Below, in pieces: positions 19,081 to 26,493 of a DNA stretch of 64,000 nt (position 1 is the first letter of the stretch; every line of letters begins with the position of its first letter). The notes under the pieces were generated by a model. That model saw only the letters and a list, made by a program, of their open reading frames with translations. It was not told the DNA's origin and did not search any database. The position numbers and the translations under genes are program-made. This stretch comes from Litoribrevibacter albus (GTDB lineage: Bacteria > Pseudomonadota > Gammaproteobacteria > Pseudomonadales > Litoribrevibacteraceae), in the NCBI RefSeq assembly GCF_030159995.1, contig NZ_BSNM01000011.1, positions 62,001 to 126,000 on the forward strand, written 5' to 3'.

Positions 19081-19437
19081 TGCTTATCCTTATTCTTTCC
19101 CTGAAACGCTCTCTATCAGAACCGAGATAATTAATAGTTATTCATTATTCTATGCCAACTGTATTAAGCACGGCTATCCCTTGCACATTCCTTTCATATT
19201 GAATCTTTTAACATTGATACCCCGTGAAGCGTTCGAGTCTATCACCCTAATAAACTCTAACCCGTTAACGATTAGGCATATCTGTCAATACGTAAAACTG
19301 CAAACGCAGTCGTTATTATTGCAAACCTGGTCGAAAGAAGTTTCAGATAAAATTGTCAATAGATAGAACAGATACTCATCTTTCTTACACAACAAGCACA
19401 ACTCTCCCTTCTTAATATTTCGACCGGAGCTATTGAT
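19081..19437. promoter_or_regulatory. divergent intergenic region, LysR / glutathione transferase
   Basis: This 357-base AT-rich gap must hold both promoters and any LysR operator. One inverted pair, CCTAAT (19246-19251) and ATTAGG (19271-19276), is spaced by 19 bases and could be half-sites. A frame running through the region from inside the LysR gene has no protein-like features. Confidence 0.35.
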
Positions 19438-20130
19438 ATGACATCATCCGACTTAGAACTTGTCAGCCACCACTTATGCCCCTACGTTCAGCGCTCTGTG
19501 ATTGTGTTGACTGAGAAAAATATCCCGCATAAACGCACTTACATCGACCTAGGCAACAAACCGGAGTGGTTCAAAAAAATATCCGCGACAGGAAAAGTGC
19601 CGCTCTTAAGAGTGAATGACGACGATGTGTTGTTTGAATCTATGGTGATTTGCGAATACCTGAATGAAACAACACCCGGCTCCCTTCATCCGGAAGACAG
19701 TCTTCGGAAGGCACAACATCGTTCATGGAACGAATTTGCCTCTCAAATCCTGAATAACATCGGGCAACTCTATAACGCAAAGACTCCTCAAGCGTTTACA
19801 GATGCTTCCGAACAACTCAGATTAAAGTTTGAGCGATTGGAACAGGAAATCACGCTTCCCTACTTCTCAGGGCCTGATTTCTGTATGACCGACGCCGCAT
19901 TTGGCCCGGTTTTTCGCTACTTTGATGTGATTGATGAATACCTGGATACTGATCTCTTTTCAGGTCTTGATAAGGTTAAAAAATGGCGCAACGTTCTTTC
20001 CGAGCGGGCGTCCGTTAAGCAAGCAGTGACAGCCGACTATCCCGAGCGACTAACCACTTTTCTGCTCAACCGTAACAGCCACTTGTCCTCTTTGATTGAA
20101 TCCCAATTCGCGGAACTCGATCACGCTTAA
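19438..20130 (+). CDS. glutathione S-transferase family protein
   Basis: A 230-residue protein with an N-terminal thioredoxin fold (about 5-80) and a helical C-terminal domain (about 90-215). The active-site region reads HHLCPYVQR, with cysteine at residue 14, as in omega-like and lignin-type transferases that act by thiol transfer rather than simple conjugation. GKVPLLR and the ESMVICEYL segment provide the glutathione site. It is divergent from a LysR regulator and 310 bases upstream of the azomycin-type operon. It could be a detoxifying or thiol-redox partner; the substrate is unknown. Confidence 0.88.
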   Translation: MTSSDLELVSHHLCPYVQRSVIVLTEKNIPHKRTYIDLGNKPEWFKKISATGKVPLLRVNDDDVLFESMVICEYLNETTPGSLHPEDSLRKAQHRSWNEFASQILNNIGQLYNAKTPQAFTDASEQLRLKFERLEQEITLPYFSGPDFCMTDAAFGPVFRYFDVIDEYLDTDLFSGLDKVKKWRNVLSERASVKQAVTADYPERLTTFLLNRNSHLSSLIESQFAELDHA

Positions 20131-20439
20131 CCTCATCTCTACATTCAACACGTATCTGGCCATTCTGCATTTCAGAAATCTATGGGAATGCAGAATGGCC
20201 AGAAATTTCTGTGACCCTTTTTGCACCCTCACGCTGGCATTTTTGCAATCCCCTTTTGCAGAAAAAAACATCTAAGAATCAATCATTTAAAAAATTTACT
20301 TGCTAGTATGAATCTCGAATTGAGAAGCATGTTGTTCACTTATTTGCAAGGGATATGCGCTGTAACCTCATCACCATTTCAGTTTTTTAATGATGACTAA
20401 CTCATCTTAAGTAACCAGTAAATTTAATAGGAGGCCATT
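20131..20439. promoter_or_regulatory. leader region of the nitroimidazole-type operon
   Basis: This 309-base gap before the operon contains the 16-bp inverted repeat at 20156-20202 and, after it, an AT-rich stretch (20260-20330) that should hold the promoter. I see no convincing -35/-10 pair. The ribosome site AGGAGG for the first gene is at about 20429-20436. Confidence 0.4.
20156..20202. promoter_or_regulatory. perfect 16-bp inverted repeat
   Basis: CTGGCCATTCTGCATT (20156-20171) and its exact complement (20187-20202) flank a 15-base loop. It lies 26 bases after the stop of the glutathione transferase gene. A run of five T follows only 15 bases later, so it is either a terminator for that gene or a dyad operator for the downstream operon. 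Confidence 0.7.
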
Positions 20440-21645
20440 ATGGATAATACAGTTCTTGAACAACCCTCAAACCTTGAAACGAGCAACAAGTCAGAGCTCT
20501 TAGATATCACTCAGCACGAAATTGAAGCGCTAAAAACAGAATACAACCTTGCTGACGCCCACACCCATCAAAGCCAGAGCGAATCCCAAAAGCAAATCGT
20601 TAACAGCCTTCCAAACCTCTGGTATACGGCAGAAAAGAAAACCCAATACGAATGCGAACAAGAGTTCATCGAAAAGTTCTACACAATGCACGGACAAACC
20701 ACCGCATTGAAGCGTAAAGATGAAATCTACCTGGTATATGCCGCCTCTATTTCCATGCACATTACGGCAACCTACCTAATGCAACGAGGTCTGAGCGTTG
20801 GTCTGATTGAGCCTTGTTTTGATAACCTACACGACTTGATGAAACACATGCGTGTTCCACTATCCCCCTTAGACGAATCCTTATTTACAGACCCAAGCAC
20901 CATCTATGACAACATGGTGAAGCACGCTCTGGGTCTTGATGCCATTTTCATCGTTGACCCAAACAACCCAACCGGTTTCAGTATTTTTTCAGACGGGACT
21001 GAAGCCTTCATGGAGCTGGTTCGATTCTGTAAAGACTACAACAAGCTGCTCATCATGGATTTCTGTTTCAGTGCTTTCATCAAGGTATCTGGTGGTGCTC
21101 GCTTCGATGTATATGAAATCCTTGAAGGCAGTCAGGTAAGCTTCATTGCAATGGAAGACACAGGTAAAACCTGGCCTATTCAAGACGCCAAGTGCTCGAC
21201 ATTGCAAACCAGCAAAAACATTAACGACGATGTGTATAACATCCTGACCAGTGTTCTACTCAATGTTTCTCCGTTCATTCTGAACATGGTGACTCGATAC
21301 GTCGAAGACAGCATGAAGGACGACTTTGCATCTGTACGTAATGTCTTGGATGTAAACCGGGAACTAGCCATCAATTACTTAGACGGAGGCCTGCTCCGCT
21401 ATTGCGCTCCCCAAATCAAATCCAGCGTGGCCTGGTTTGAAATCACCGATCCCAACATCAATGCAGACCAGCTTCAGGAAACACTACGGGCTCACAACGT
21501 CTACGTGTTACCAGGTAAATACTTCTACTGGGCACATCCGGAAAGAGGCCAACGCTTCATTCGTTTAGCACTCGCGCGAAACTCGGACATGTTCTTGGGC
21601 GCAATGAAAGTGGCGGCAGGAGTAATCAATGAACTTGAGAAATAA
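20440..21645 (+). CDS. rohP: PLP-dependent L-arginine oxidase, RohP/MppP type
   Basis: A 401-residue fold-type I PLP enzyme that resembles the arginine oxidase/hydroxylase MppP (enduracididine) and RohP (azomycin), which use oxygen to make 4-hydroxy-2-ketoarginine. Recognised marks are the N-terminal lid with LADAHTHQS and IVNSLPNLW, the VDPNNPTG loop (N176), D207 in MDFCF for the pyridine nitrogen, the PLP lysine K243 in EDTGKTWP, and the carboxylate arginine near 375 in FIRLALAR. The EDTGK-x-WP signature separates this group from ordinary aminotransferases. It has a strong AGGAGG and overlaps the next gene by 17 bases. The reaction is inferred from family and operon context. Confidence 0.82.
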   Translation: MDNTVLEQPSNLETSNKSELLDITQHEIEALKTEYNLADAHTHQSQSESQKQIVNSLPNLWYTAEKKTQYECEQEFIEKFYTMHGQTTALKRKDEIYLVYAASISMHITATYLMQRGLSVGLIEPCFDNLHDLMKHMRVPLSPLDESLFTDPSTIYDNMVKHALGLDAIFIVDPNNPTGFSIFSDGTEAFMELVRFCKDYNKLLIMDFCFSAFIKVSGGARFDVYEILEGSQVSFIAMEDTGKTWPIQDAKCSTLQTSKNINDDVYNILTSVLLNVSPFILNMVTRYVEDSMKDDFASVRNVLDVNRELAINYLDGGLLRYCAPQIKSSVAWFEITDPNINADQLQETLRAHNVYVLPGKYFYWAHPERGQRFIRLALARNSDMFLGAMKVAAGVINELEK

Positions 21646-22222
21646 CAAAGTCTTCATCGACGCTTCGCTCTTTATGGGTATGCACTCCGAAAACGAAACG
21701 GTTCGCCAAAGATCAGTAGGATTTATGGCAAGCTGCTTCAAGGATCAAGTATTCATGAACCTTGAACAGGTGGGGCTGTGTGATGAGCACGTTTGGCAAT
21801 ATGAGCGTCAGATACAAGACGCTTATTACCCATTCATGGACGTTCTGCACAGCGAAATGGATGTTCAGCGTGTTGGCTATTGCGAAGCGGATATCGCTCG
21901 TATTAATGAGGATGATAGGTTTGCAAGTGCTCACCTATCTGTTCAACAGAAGCTCTTGATCGCGCAAGTAATTAATCAAAACGGAGTGTTGTTCACCCAT
22001 GATCAAGCGCTTCATGCCCAGAACTCATTTCAAGAATATTTAGGGCAGTTTGAAGAGCATCTAACACCATCAATCACAATCACCAAAGCAGAGAAAATAC
22101 CTACCCCTGAAATGCCTCAGGAACCGGTGTTTTCAACGATTCTGGATGCGCTTTACGAAACATCAAAAGTGTTGGTTGTGCCCTTTAAATCCAGTGCCTC
22201 AGGAAGTGAACAGTATGTCTAA
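21629..22222 (+). CDS. rohQ: PIN-like small protein, candidate cyclodehydratase
   Basis: A 197-residue protein between the arginine oxidase and the aldolase. Its N-terminus (VFIDASLFMGM, D11) and the later LFTHDQALHA (D125) recall the strand-Asp motifs of PIN-like domains. In the azomycin pathway the gene at this place, rohQ, encodes an unusual cyclodehydratase that closes guanidinoacetaldehyde to 2-aminoimidazole; I give the symbol on position and company, not on a verified alignment. The start is preceded by GGAG and lies inside the previous gene; its stop overlaps the next start. If it is instead a nuclease, a toxin-like role would be expected, but no antitoxin is present. Confidence 0.6.
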   Translation: MNLRNNKVFIDASLFMGMHSENETVRQRSVGFMASCFKDQVFMNLEQVGLCDEHVWQYERQIQDAYYPFMDVLHSEMDVQRVGYCEADIARINEDDRFASAHLSVQQKLLIAQVINQNGVLFTHDQALHAQNSFQEYLGQFEEHLTPSITITKAEKIPTPEMPQEPVFSTILDALYETSKVLVVPFKSSASGSEQYV

Positions 22223-23006
22223 TAAATCTATTCTTATCCCTCTGGTAACGCCTCTGAATGTACAGAAAAAGGTGTGTGAGTTCAGTGTTAAAGCCTTAAT
22301 TGAGCGTACCAAAAGTTATACAGAAGGCTACATTCCGTGCCTGACCTCAGGCGAAGGCTGGAAACTCAGCGAAGAAGACTGGTGCGATATGGTGGCCTAT
22401 ACCCGAAAATACGCTCCGACTCATCGTATTGTCGCCGGTATTGAGAAGCCTACCACCGAAGAAGTGCTTCGCTTTGCACAACTTGGCGCCGAGCTAGGCA
22501 TTGATGGCATCATCATTACCAGTCCATTTGATGAAGCCATCAGCCAGGAAGACATCTATCAACACTATCGCAAAGTTCATGATCAGCTTTCGATTGATAT
22601 CTACATCTACAACGAATCTGAGCTTTCACTGAATACAACACAGCCTGAAACCTTGGTCAGAATTTCTGAACTGCCAAGAGTCGTTGGCATTAAGGAATCG
22701 AGCAATTCAGAGGAATTCAACGCCATTCGAGCGCACTTACAATCCAACGGCGTAAAGGTCTATCAAGGCTGGGAAGACAAGATCGTCGATGACCGATTTG
22801 CAGACGGAAACATTTGCTCGCTGAGCAACGTCTACCCTCAACTCTGTCTGCAAGCCACTCAGGCACCATCGGATGAATTGAAGTCCCAAATCGGAGAACT
22901 GTGTGAACGCCACCAGATTTTCGCTGAAGATTGGTACGCACACATCAAACACTTTCTGAATAGCACCGGTGTCATTTCAAGTGATTACTGCTTTGATCCG
23001 TCTTGA
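22215..23006 (+). CDS. rohR: DapA/NAL-family aldolase, RohR type
   Basis: A 263-residue class I aldolase of the dihydrodipicolinate synthase family. The Schiff-base lysine is K160 in VGIKESS, the catalytic tyrosine is Y132 in YIYNES, and the LTSGEG loop (43-48) replaces the usual GTTGE. I take the start at 22215 (after GGAAG) rather than an upstream frame, since it removes a meaningless extension and starts at ILIPLVTPL. Housekeeping DapA would not sit in such an operon. By analogy with RohR it should split 4-hydroxy-2-ketoarginine into pyruvate and guanidinoacetaldehyde. It overlaps the previous gene by eight bases. Confidence 0.82.
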   Translation: MSNKSILIPLVTPLNVQKKVCEFSVKALIERTKSYTEGYIPCLTSGEGWKLSEEDWCDMVAYTRKYAPTHRIVAGIEKPTTEEVLRFAQLGAELGIDGIIITSPFDEAISQEDIYQHYRKVHDQLSIDIYIYNESELSLNTTQPETLVRISELPRVVGIKESSNSEEFNAIRAHLQSNGVKVYQGWEDKIVDDRFADGNICSLSNVYPQLCLQATQAPSDELKSQIGELCERHQIFAEDWYAHIKHFLNSTGVISSDYCFDPS

Positions 23007-23018
23007 AGGAAGTAGCAT

Positions 23019-23876
23019 ATGATCAATCAACAACAACTGTACCATTACAACCGCGATCAGGTTATCCATGCCAAACCCCATGAACAATCGTTCTTAGACT
23101 TTGAGCAGCAATGGATTGATGCGGCGCTCAGCTCACTTTCTAGCACACCGGTGATTGATAGCTATGAGCATTTAGTGAGTGAAATAAAACAAATGATCAC
23201 AATGGAATCCGCCGACGAACCCGACAGTGCCCGCTTTGTTTCGGAGCGGATCTCACTCGAACAGTTTCGTATTCTGGTACAAGAATTTGCCCTCGATGGA
23301 TTGACCGAAGCGCAGATCTTCTACGCGATCATGCCCCGCTTGTCATTAGCAGCCCAACTGCCGATGTTGCGAATTCTTATCGATGAGTTTGGTTCAGCCA
23401 ACCCTGCCAAAACGCATACCAAGTTGTATCGTAAACTGCTGGAAGAACTCACCATGCCGACCGAGGTGGACTACTACTTCGATAAGATCGAAAGCAGCAG
23501 TTATGCCTTTGTTAACATGTTCTATTGGCTGACATTACGCGCCGATGATCCATCCTACTTTGTTGGTGCGCTCACCTACCTTGAAAGCATTATTCCTGCC
23601 GTGTTTCCTTGCTATACCGAAGCCTGCCAACGCTTAGGTATTGAGCAACATCATTATTACAGCGAGCACTGTCACATTGATGATTTTCACGCCAAAGAAT
23701 GCTTTCGCATCCTCAAAGCTATGCATCAAACCGACACTCTGAATGTGAAAAAAGCCTGGCAGGGTGTGAATCTGGCTAGCTTAGTTACCAATCAGGCATT
23801 TGAACAAGCAGTGCTTAAAGCCCAGCGCGTATCTCAACTGCACGCGCGAGCGTCTGTTACGGAGACACAACCATGA
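23019..23876 (+). CDS. rohS: haem-oxygenase-like diiron N-oxygenase, RohS type
   Basis: A 285-residue, all-helical protein of the iron-containing redox (haem-oxygenase-like diiron) superfamily. Likely metal ligands are E123 (LIDEFG), H133 (KTHTKLY), E189 (TYLES), H217, D221 and H224. The H-x3-D-x2-H spacing is that of characterised members such as CADD. In azomycin synthesis RohS oxidises the amino group of 2-aminoimidazole to a nitro group. Its neighbours here make that the best reading. The start has AAGGAAG; the stop overlaps the start of the Rieske gene (ATGA), so the two are co-translated. Oxidation of another amine cannot be excluded. Confidence 0.8.
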   Translation: MINQQQLYHYNRDQVIHAKPHEQSFLDFEQQWIDAALSSLSSTPVIDSYEHLVSEIKQMITMESADEPDSARFVSERISLEQFRILVQEFALDGLTEAQIFYAIMPRLSLAAQLPMLRILIDEFGSANPAKTHTKLYRKLLEELTMPTEVDYYFDKIESSSYAFVNMFYWLTLRADDPSYFVGALTYLESIIPAVFPCYTEACQRLGIEQHHYYSEHCHIDDFHAKECFRILKAMHQTDTLNVKKAWQGVNLASLVTNQAFEQAVLKAQRVSQLHARASVTETQP

Positions 23877-23917
23877 CAGATACGGCTATGACAGATACGG
23901 CTATGACAGAAACAGCT
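23873..23917 (+). repeat. 15-bp in-frame tandem repeat at the Rieske start
   Basis: ATGACAGATACGGCT occurs at 23873 and 23888 and, with two changes, at 23903. Each unit begins with an in-frame ATG and encodes MTDTA or MTETA, giving three possible starts. Loss or gain of units would not break the frame. Confidence 0.9.
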
Positions 23918-24277
23918 CGAACAAACACCGTAGTGACAGACACATCCAGAGTTACTCTGATGGCTGAGAGCCAGGAGTATCGGGAGGAAGGAACATTTCT
24001 ACTGTCGCATGAAGGCAAGTGTTATCGCCTTCCGCGACACTGCCCACATCGTGCGGGTCGACTTGATCACGGCAAGGTCAATTGGGAGAAAAAAACCATT
24101 GCCTGTCCTCTGCATCAATCCGTTTTCCGAATTGATACAGGAGAGCAAGTCGCAGGCCCCGAGTGTGGCAGCTTAACGGTAGAAATCTCATCAGTCTCTG
24201 ATGAACACGCAGTACCTAAAAGCAGTAATCTAAAATCAACTCCTCACAACAACGGAACCTTACAACAAAACCCATAA
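23873..24277 (+). CDS. Rieske [2Fe-2S] protein
   Basis: A 134-residue soluble Rieske ferredoxin-like protein. The cluster ligands are visible in CPHRAG and CPLHQS (two Cys, two His), spaced as in small Rieske ferredoxins, with the Ser of the second box replacing nothing essential. The first 30 residues are low-complexity repeats (see the tandem repeat) and are probably disordered; the true start may be any of the three in-frame ATGs. Its translational coupling to the diiron oxygenase suggests that it supplies electrons to that enzyme. No ferredoxin reductase is encoded nearby. Confidence 0.85.
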   Translation: MTDTAMTDTAMTETARTNTVVTDTSRVTLMAESQEYREEGTFLLSHEGKCYRLPRHCPHRAGRLDHGKVNWEKKTIACPLHQSVFRIDTGEQVAGPECGSLTVEISSVSDEHAVPKSSNLKSTPHNNGTLQQNP

Positions 24278-24293
24278 ATACGGAGATACAACT

Positions 24294-24737
24294 ATGAATA
24301 CAAACCTTAGTCCATATGGTCTGTTACTGATGCGCATCGCTTTAGGCGTTGTTCTGTTATCACACAGCCTTTATTTAAAAATGGTGGTATTCACATTAGC
24401 AGGGACCGCCAACTACTTTGATTCCATCGGATTACCCGGTTGGTTTGCCTATGTGGTCTTTTTTGTCGAAGCCATTGCTGGCATATCACTGATCATCGGC
24501 TTTAAGACCCGTCTTTCGGCAGCCTTGGTTGTTCCGATTCTTCTGGGAGCTACCTGGGCACACAGTGGGAACGGATGGTTATTTACAGCTGAAAACGGTG
24601 GCTGGGAATATCCTCTATTCCTTTCCTTCATTGCGGCAGCAGTGGCTTTGACAGGGCCTGGTGCTTACGCATTGGAATCCAACAAACTCAGCCTAGTGGA
24701 TGAATTAAGTCCAGCCAAGGCATTGTCCAACCATTAA
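24294..24737 (+). CDS. DoxX-family membrane protein
   Basis: A 147-residue protein with four predicted membrane helices, matching the DoxX family (LLLMRIALGVVLLSHSLYLKM at the start, PGWFAYVVFFVEAIAGISLIIGFKTRL in the middle). DoxX proteins are often quinone- or thiol-linked subunits of oxidoreductases, and some help resist oxidative stress. In this operon it could link the Rieske protein to the membrane quinone pool or protect against a reactive nitro product. The role is inference. A ribosome site CGGAGA precedes it. Confidence 0.82.
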   Translation: MNTNLSPYGLLLMRIALGVVLLSHSLYLKMVVFTLAGTANYFDSIGLPGWFAYVVFFVEAIAGISLIIGFKTRLSAALVVPILLGATWAHSGNGWLFTAENGGWEYPLFLSFIAAAVALTGPGAYALESNKLSLVDELSPAKALSNH

Positions 24738-24752
24738 GGAAGGAGGCCGGTT

Positions 24753-25808
24753 GTGAATAATCATTCCCCTTATGCCGAGTATGAAACGAATCAACCTTGG
24801 CTGCCCTTTTCCGAGGTGTTACTCGATTGGGATGAGTCCTTCCACCAGCTAATGCTCAATGATCGCCTGCGAATGCAGGCGTATGAGCAAGCAATCAAAG
24901 AGACGGTCAAAGCCGGTGATGTGGTGGTGGATCTTGGTGCCGGAACGGGTATTTTGAGTTTGTGGGCATTAGAAGCAGGCGCCAGTCGCGTCTACGCAAT
25001 TGACCTCGACTCCGATATCCTAAAGCTTGCCGAACAATCGATGGCGAAAACAGAGTACGCTGATCGTTTCATTGCCCTCAATCAGCTTTCCTATGATGTA
25101 ACATTACCTGAACGTGCCGATGTTCTGATCTCAGAGATCCTTGGCAATATCGCCGATAATGAAGATTTCCAACCCATCATCTGCGATGCCATTGAGCGCT
25201 TTCTGAAACCTGATGGAAAGTGCCTGCCCAGAGATGCCTGCTCGTTTATCGCGCCGGTCACTTCGGAAGTGGCACACAACGCCATCAAACAAGGAAAGAT
25301 CAAGACACTTAACCCCAATTATCAATTGGATAAACTGCTGGAACAGAAGGCCATAAATAATCGCTTTAACCTGTACTACGATACTGTGCTGCCAGCATCG
25401 TCCCGACTCAGTCAGCCTCAGGCGATTCAGCGATATCATGGTGATTGGAGTCAATCTTCCACCTACCATAAATCGCGTTCCTTTGTGATTGAACAAGATG
25501 CTCGATTAACAGGTTTTCAGTGTTACTTCATAGCGACATTGAGCGACAACATCTCTCTGGATATTTCCGGTGACTGTTTAGTTAAGCGCAGCTGTTCAGA
25601 CAGCTGGAAGCATGCCTATCTTCCCATTGAAGAGTGTATTGATGTGAAAAAAGGAGACATTATCTCCTTAAGCTTCAGCCGGTATTACCCGGAAGATGCC
25701 TGTTCCCTAGCGTTCCGTCAGATTTATCGCTGGAAAGGAAACGTCATGCGAAATGGAGACAGTATTGCGACCTTCGATCAATGCATGGATGAACGGGTTT
25801 TTGACTAA
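24753..25808 (+). CDS. protein arginine methyltransferase-like SAM methyltransferase
   Basis: A 351-residue class I SAM methyltransferase, started at the GTG at 24753 behind a very strong AAGGAGG. Motif I is VVDLGAGTGILSL (58-70) with the acidic ribose binder D84. The segment SEILGNIADNE has E128 and E137, nine residues apart, as in the double-E loop of protein arginine methyltransferases that grips the guanidinium group. A WSQSST segment near residue 230 recalls the THW loop, and a beta-barrel-like C-terminal half follows. Given the operon, a guanidine or 2-aminoimidazole intermediate is a plausible acceptor, but a protein substrate is possible. Confidence 0.78.
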   Translation: MNNHSPYAEYETNQPWLPFSEVLLDWDESFHQLMLNDRLRMQAYEQAIKETVKAGDVVVDLGAGTGILSLWALEAGASRVYAIDLDSDILKLAEQSMAKTEYADRFIALNQLSYDVTLPERADVLISEILGNIADNEDFQPIICDAIERFLKPDGKCLPRDACSFIAPVTSEVAHNAIKQGKIKTLNPNYQLDKLLEQKAINNRFNLYYDTVLPASSRLSQPQAIQRYHGDWSQSSTYHKSRSFVIEQDARLTGFQCYFIATLSDNISLDISGDCLVKRSCSDSWKHAYLPIEECIDVKKGDIISLSFSRYYPEDACSLAFRQIYRWKGNVMRNGDSIATFDQCMDERVFD

Positions 25809-25840
25809 CTTAGCCGCTACTCGTTAGCCCACAATACCAG

Positions 25841-25875
25841 CTTTATCATGACCATATTTAGTGGTCATGATAAGG
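25841..25875 (+). terminator. hairpin after the methyltransferase gene
   Basis: A perfect 12-bp stem (25843-25854 with 25862-25873) around the loop TATTTAG lies 33 bases after the operon's last stop codon. It has no U-tract, so it may be a 3' end or an operator. Confidence 0.5.
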
Positions 25876-26081
25876 CCCACTCTTGATCAGAATCATCCCT
25901 TGCCCCCTAGAATTAAGCGTTTCCCCCTGCGTACTTCATTTCATCAGATATACTTAAAAAGTAGGACAATGACTTTTCCTATTCTTCATCTGATATATAT
26001 CAATACACGCTAATCAATCGCCTGAGATGATGATTTCAATTAGGAATGATTCAGCAAACGTCAGAATCTAGGAGGTGGCTT

Positions 26082-26402
26082 ATGGATCTTGATCATGTCA
26101 GAACAAAGCTTCTGGAACAAAAAGAGCAAATTGAACGTAGAGTTAGCGCAATCAGTAAAGACTTAAATCGATCTGAGCCTATGAGCCAGGACTTCAGTGA
26201 ACAAGCAACTGAGCAAGAAAACCTGGATGTATTGCACGCACTCGAACACGAAGGTAAAGAAGAACTCCAACTAATCAAAAGCGCACTCAATCGCTTACAA
26301 AGCGGTGAATATGGGCTTTGCAGTCTTTGCGGTGAAGAGATTAATCCAGCCCGTTTAGATGCACTTCCTTTTGCAACAACCTGTATTGGCTGCGCAGAAT
26401 AA
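26082..26402 (+). CDS. TraR/DksA-type zinc-finger protein
   Basis: A 106-residue protein with a helical N-terminal hairpin (about 3-70) and a C4 zinc finger (C80, C83, C101, C104; motif GLCSLCGEEINPARLDALPFA). This is the short TraR/DksA/YbiI type, which may bind RNA polymerase through its secondary channel, though the coiled-coil tip is degenerate. The start at 26082 has an ideal AGGAGG six bases ahead; a frame open 36 bases upstream is discarded. It is monocistronic, with a structured element right after it. Confidence 0.85.
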   Translation: MDLDHVRTKLLEQKEQIERRVSAISKDLNRSEPMSQDFSEQATEQENLDVLHALEHEGKEELQLIKSALNRLQSGEYGLCSLCGEEINPARLDALPFATTCIGCAE

Positions 26403-26422
26403 ATCCACTTTGTATAGATCTT

Positions 26423-26493
26423 AGGGCTGTTCTAAAGTTAGTGTATCGCTAACCCCTATCCGAAGCCATTGGGCTTCTTAATGGACAGCCCTA
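26423..26493. other. 71-base three-way-junction element
   Basis: An 11-bp outer stem (TAGGGCTGTTC, 26423-26433, with GGACAGCCCTA, 26483-26493; one G-U) encloses two hairpins: GTTAGTG/CGCTAAC (26438-26444 and 26448-26454) and GAAGCC/GGCTTC (26462-26467 and 26472-26477). It fills most of the gap before the VOC gene, whose likely ATG is at its last base. It could be a structured mRNA leader, or a small mobile repeat with terminal inverted repeats. Confidence 0.6.

Noticed and set aside
19004-19366. A 120-codon plus-strand frame from inside the LysR gene into the gap
   Set aside because: It overlaps the start of the LysR gene in antisense, has no ribosome site, and its residues show no domain; it is a by-product of the AT-rich gap.
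20131-20439. Search for a clear -35/-10 pair before the azomycin-type operon
   Set aside because: Several weak TTG and TA-rich matches exist, but none has both boxes at the right spacing, so I did not call a promoter.
23873-24277. Naming the Rieske gene rohT
   Set aside because: The known cluster may carry such a letter, but I cannot confirm from memory that it is this gene, so I left the symbol empty.
26046-26081. An upstream extension of the DksA-like gene
   Set aside because: The AGGAGG six bases before the ATG at 26082 sets the start; the extension adds no domain.
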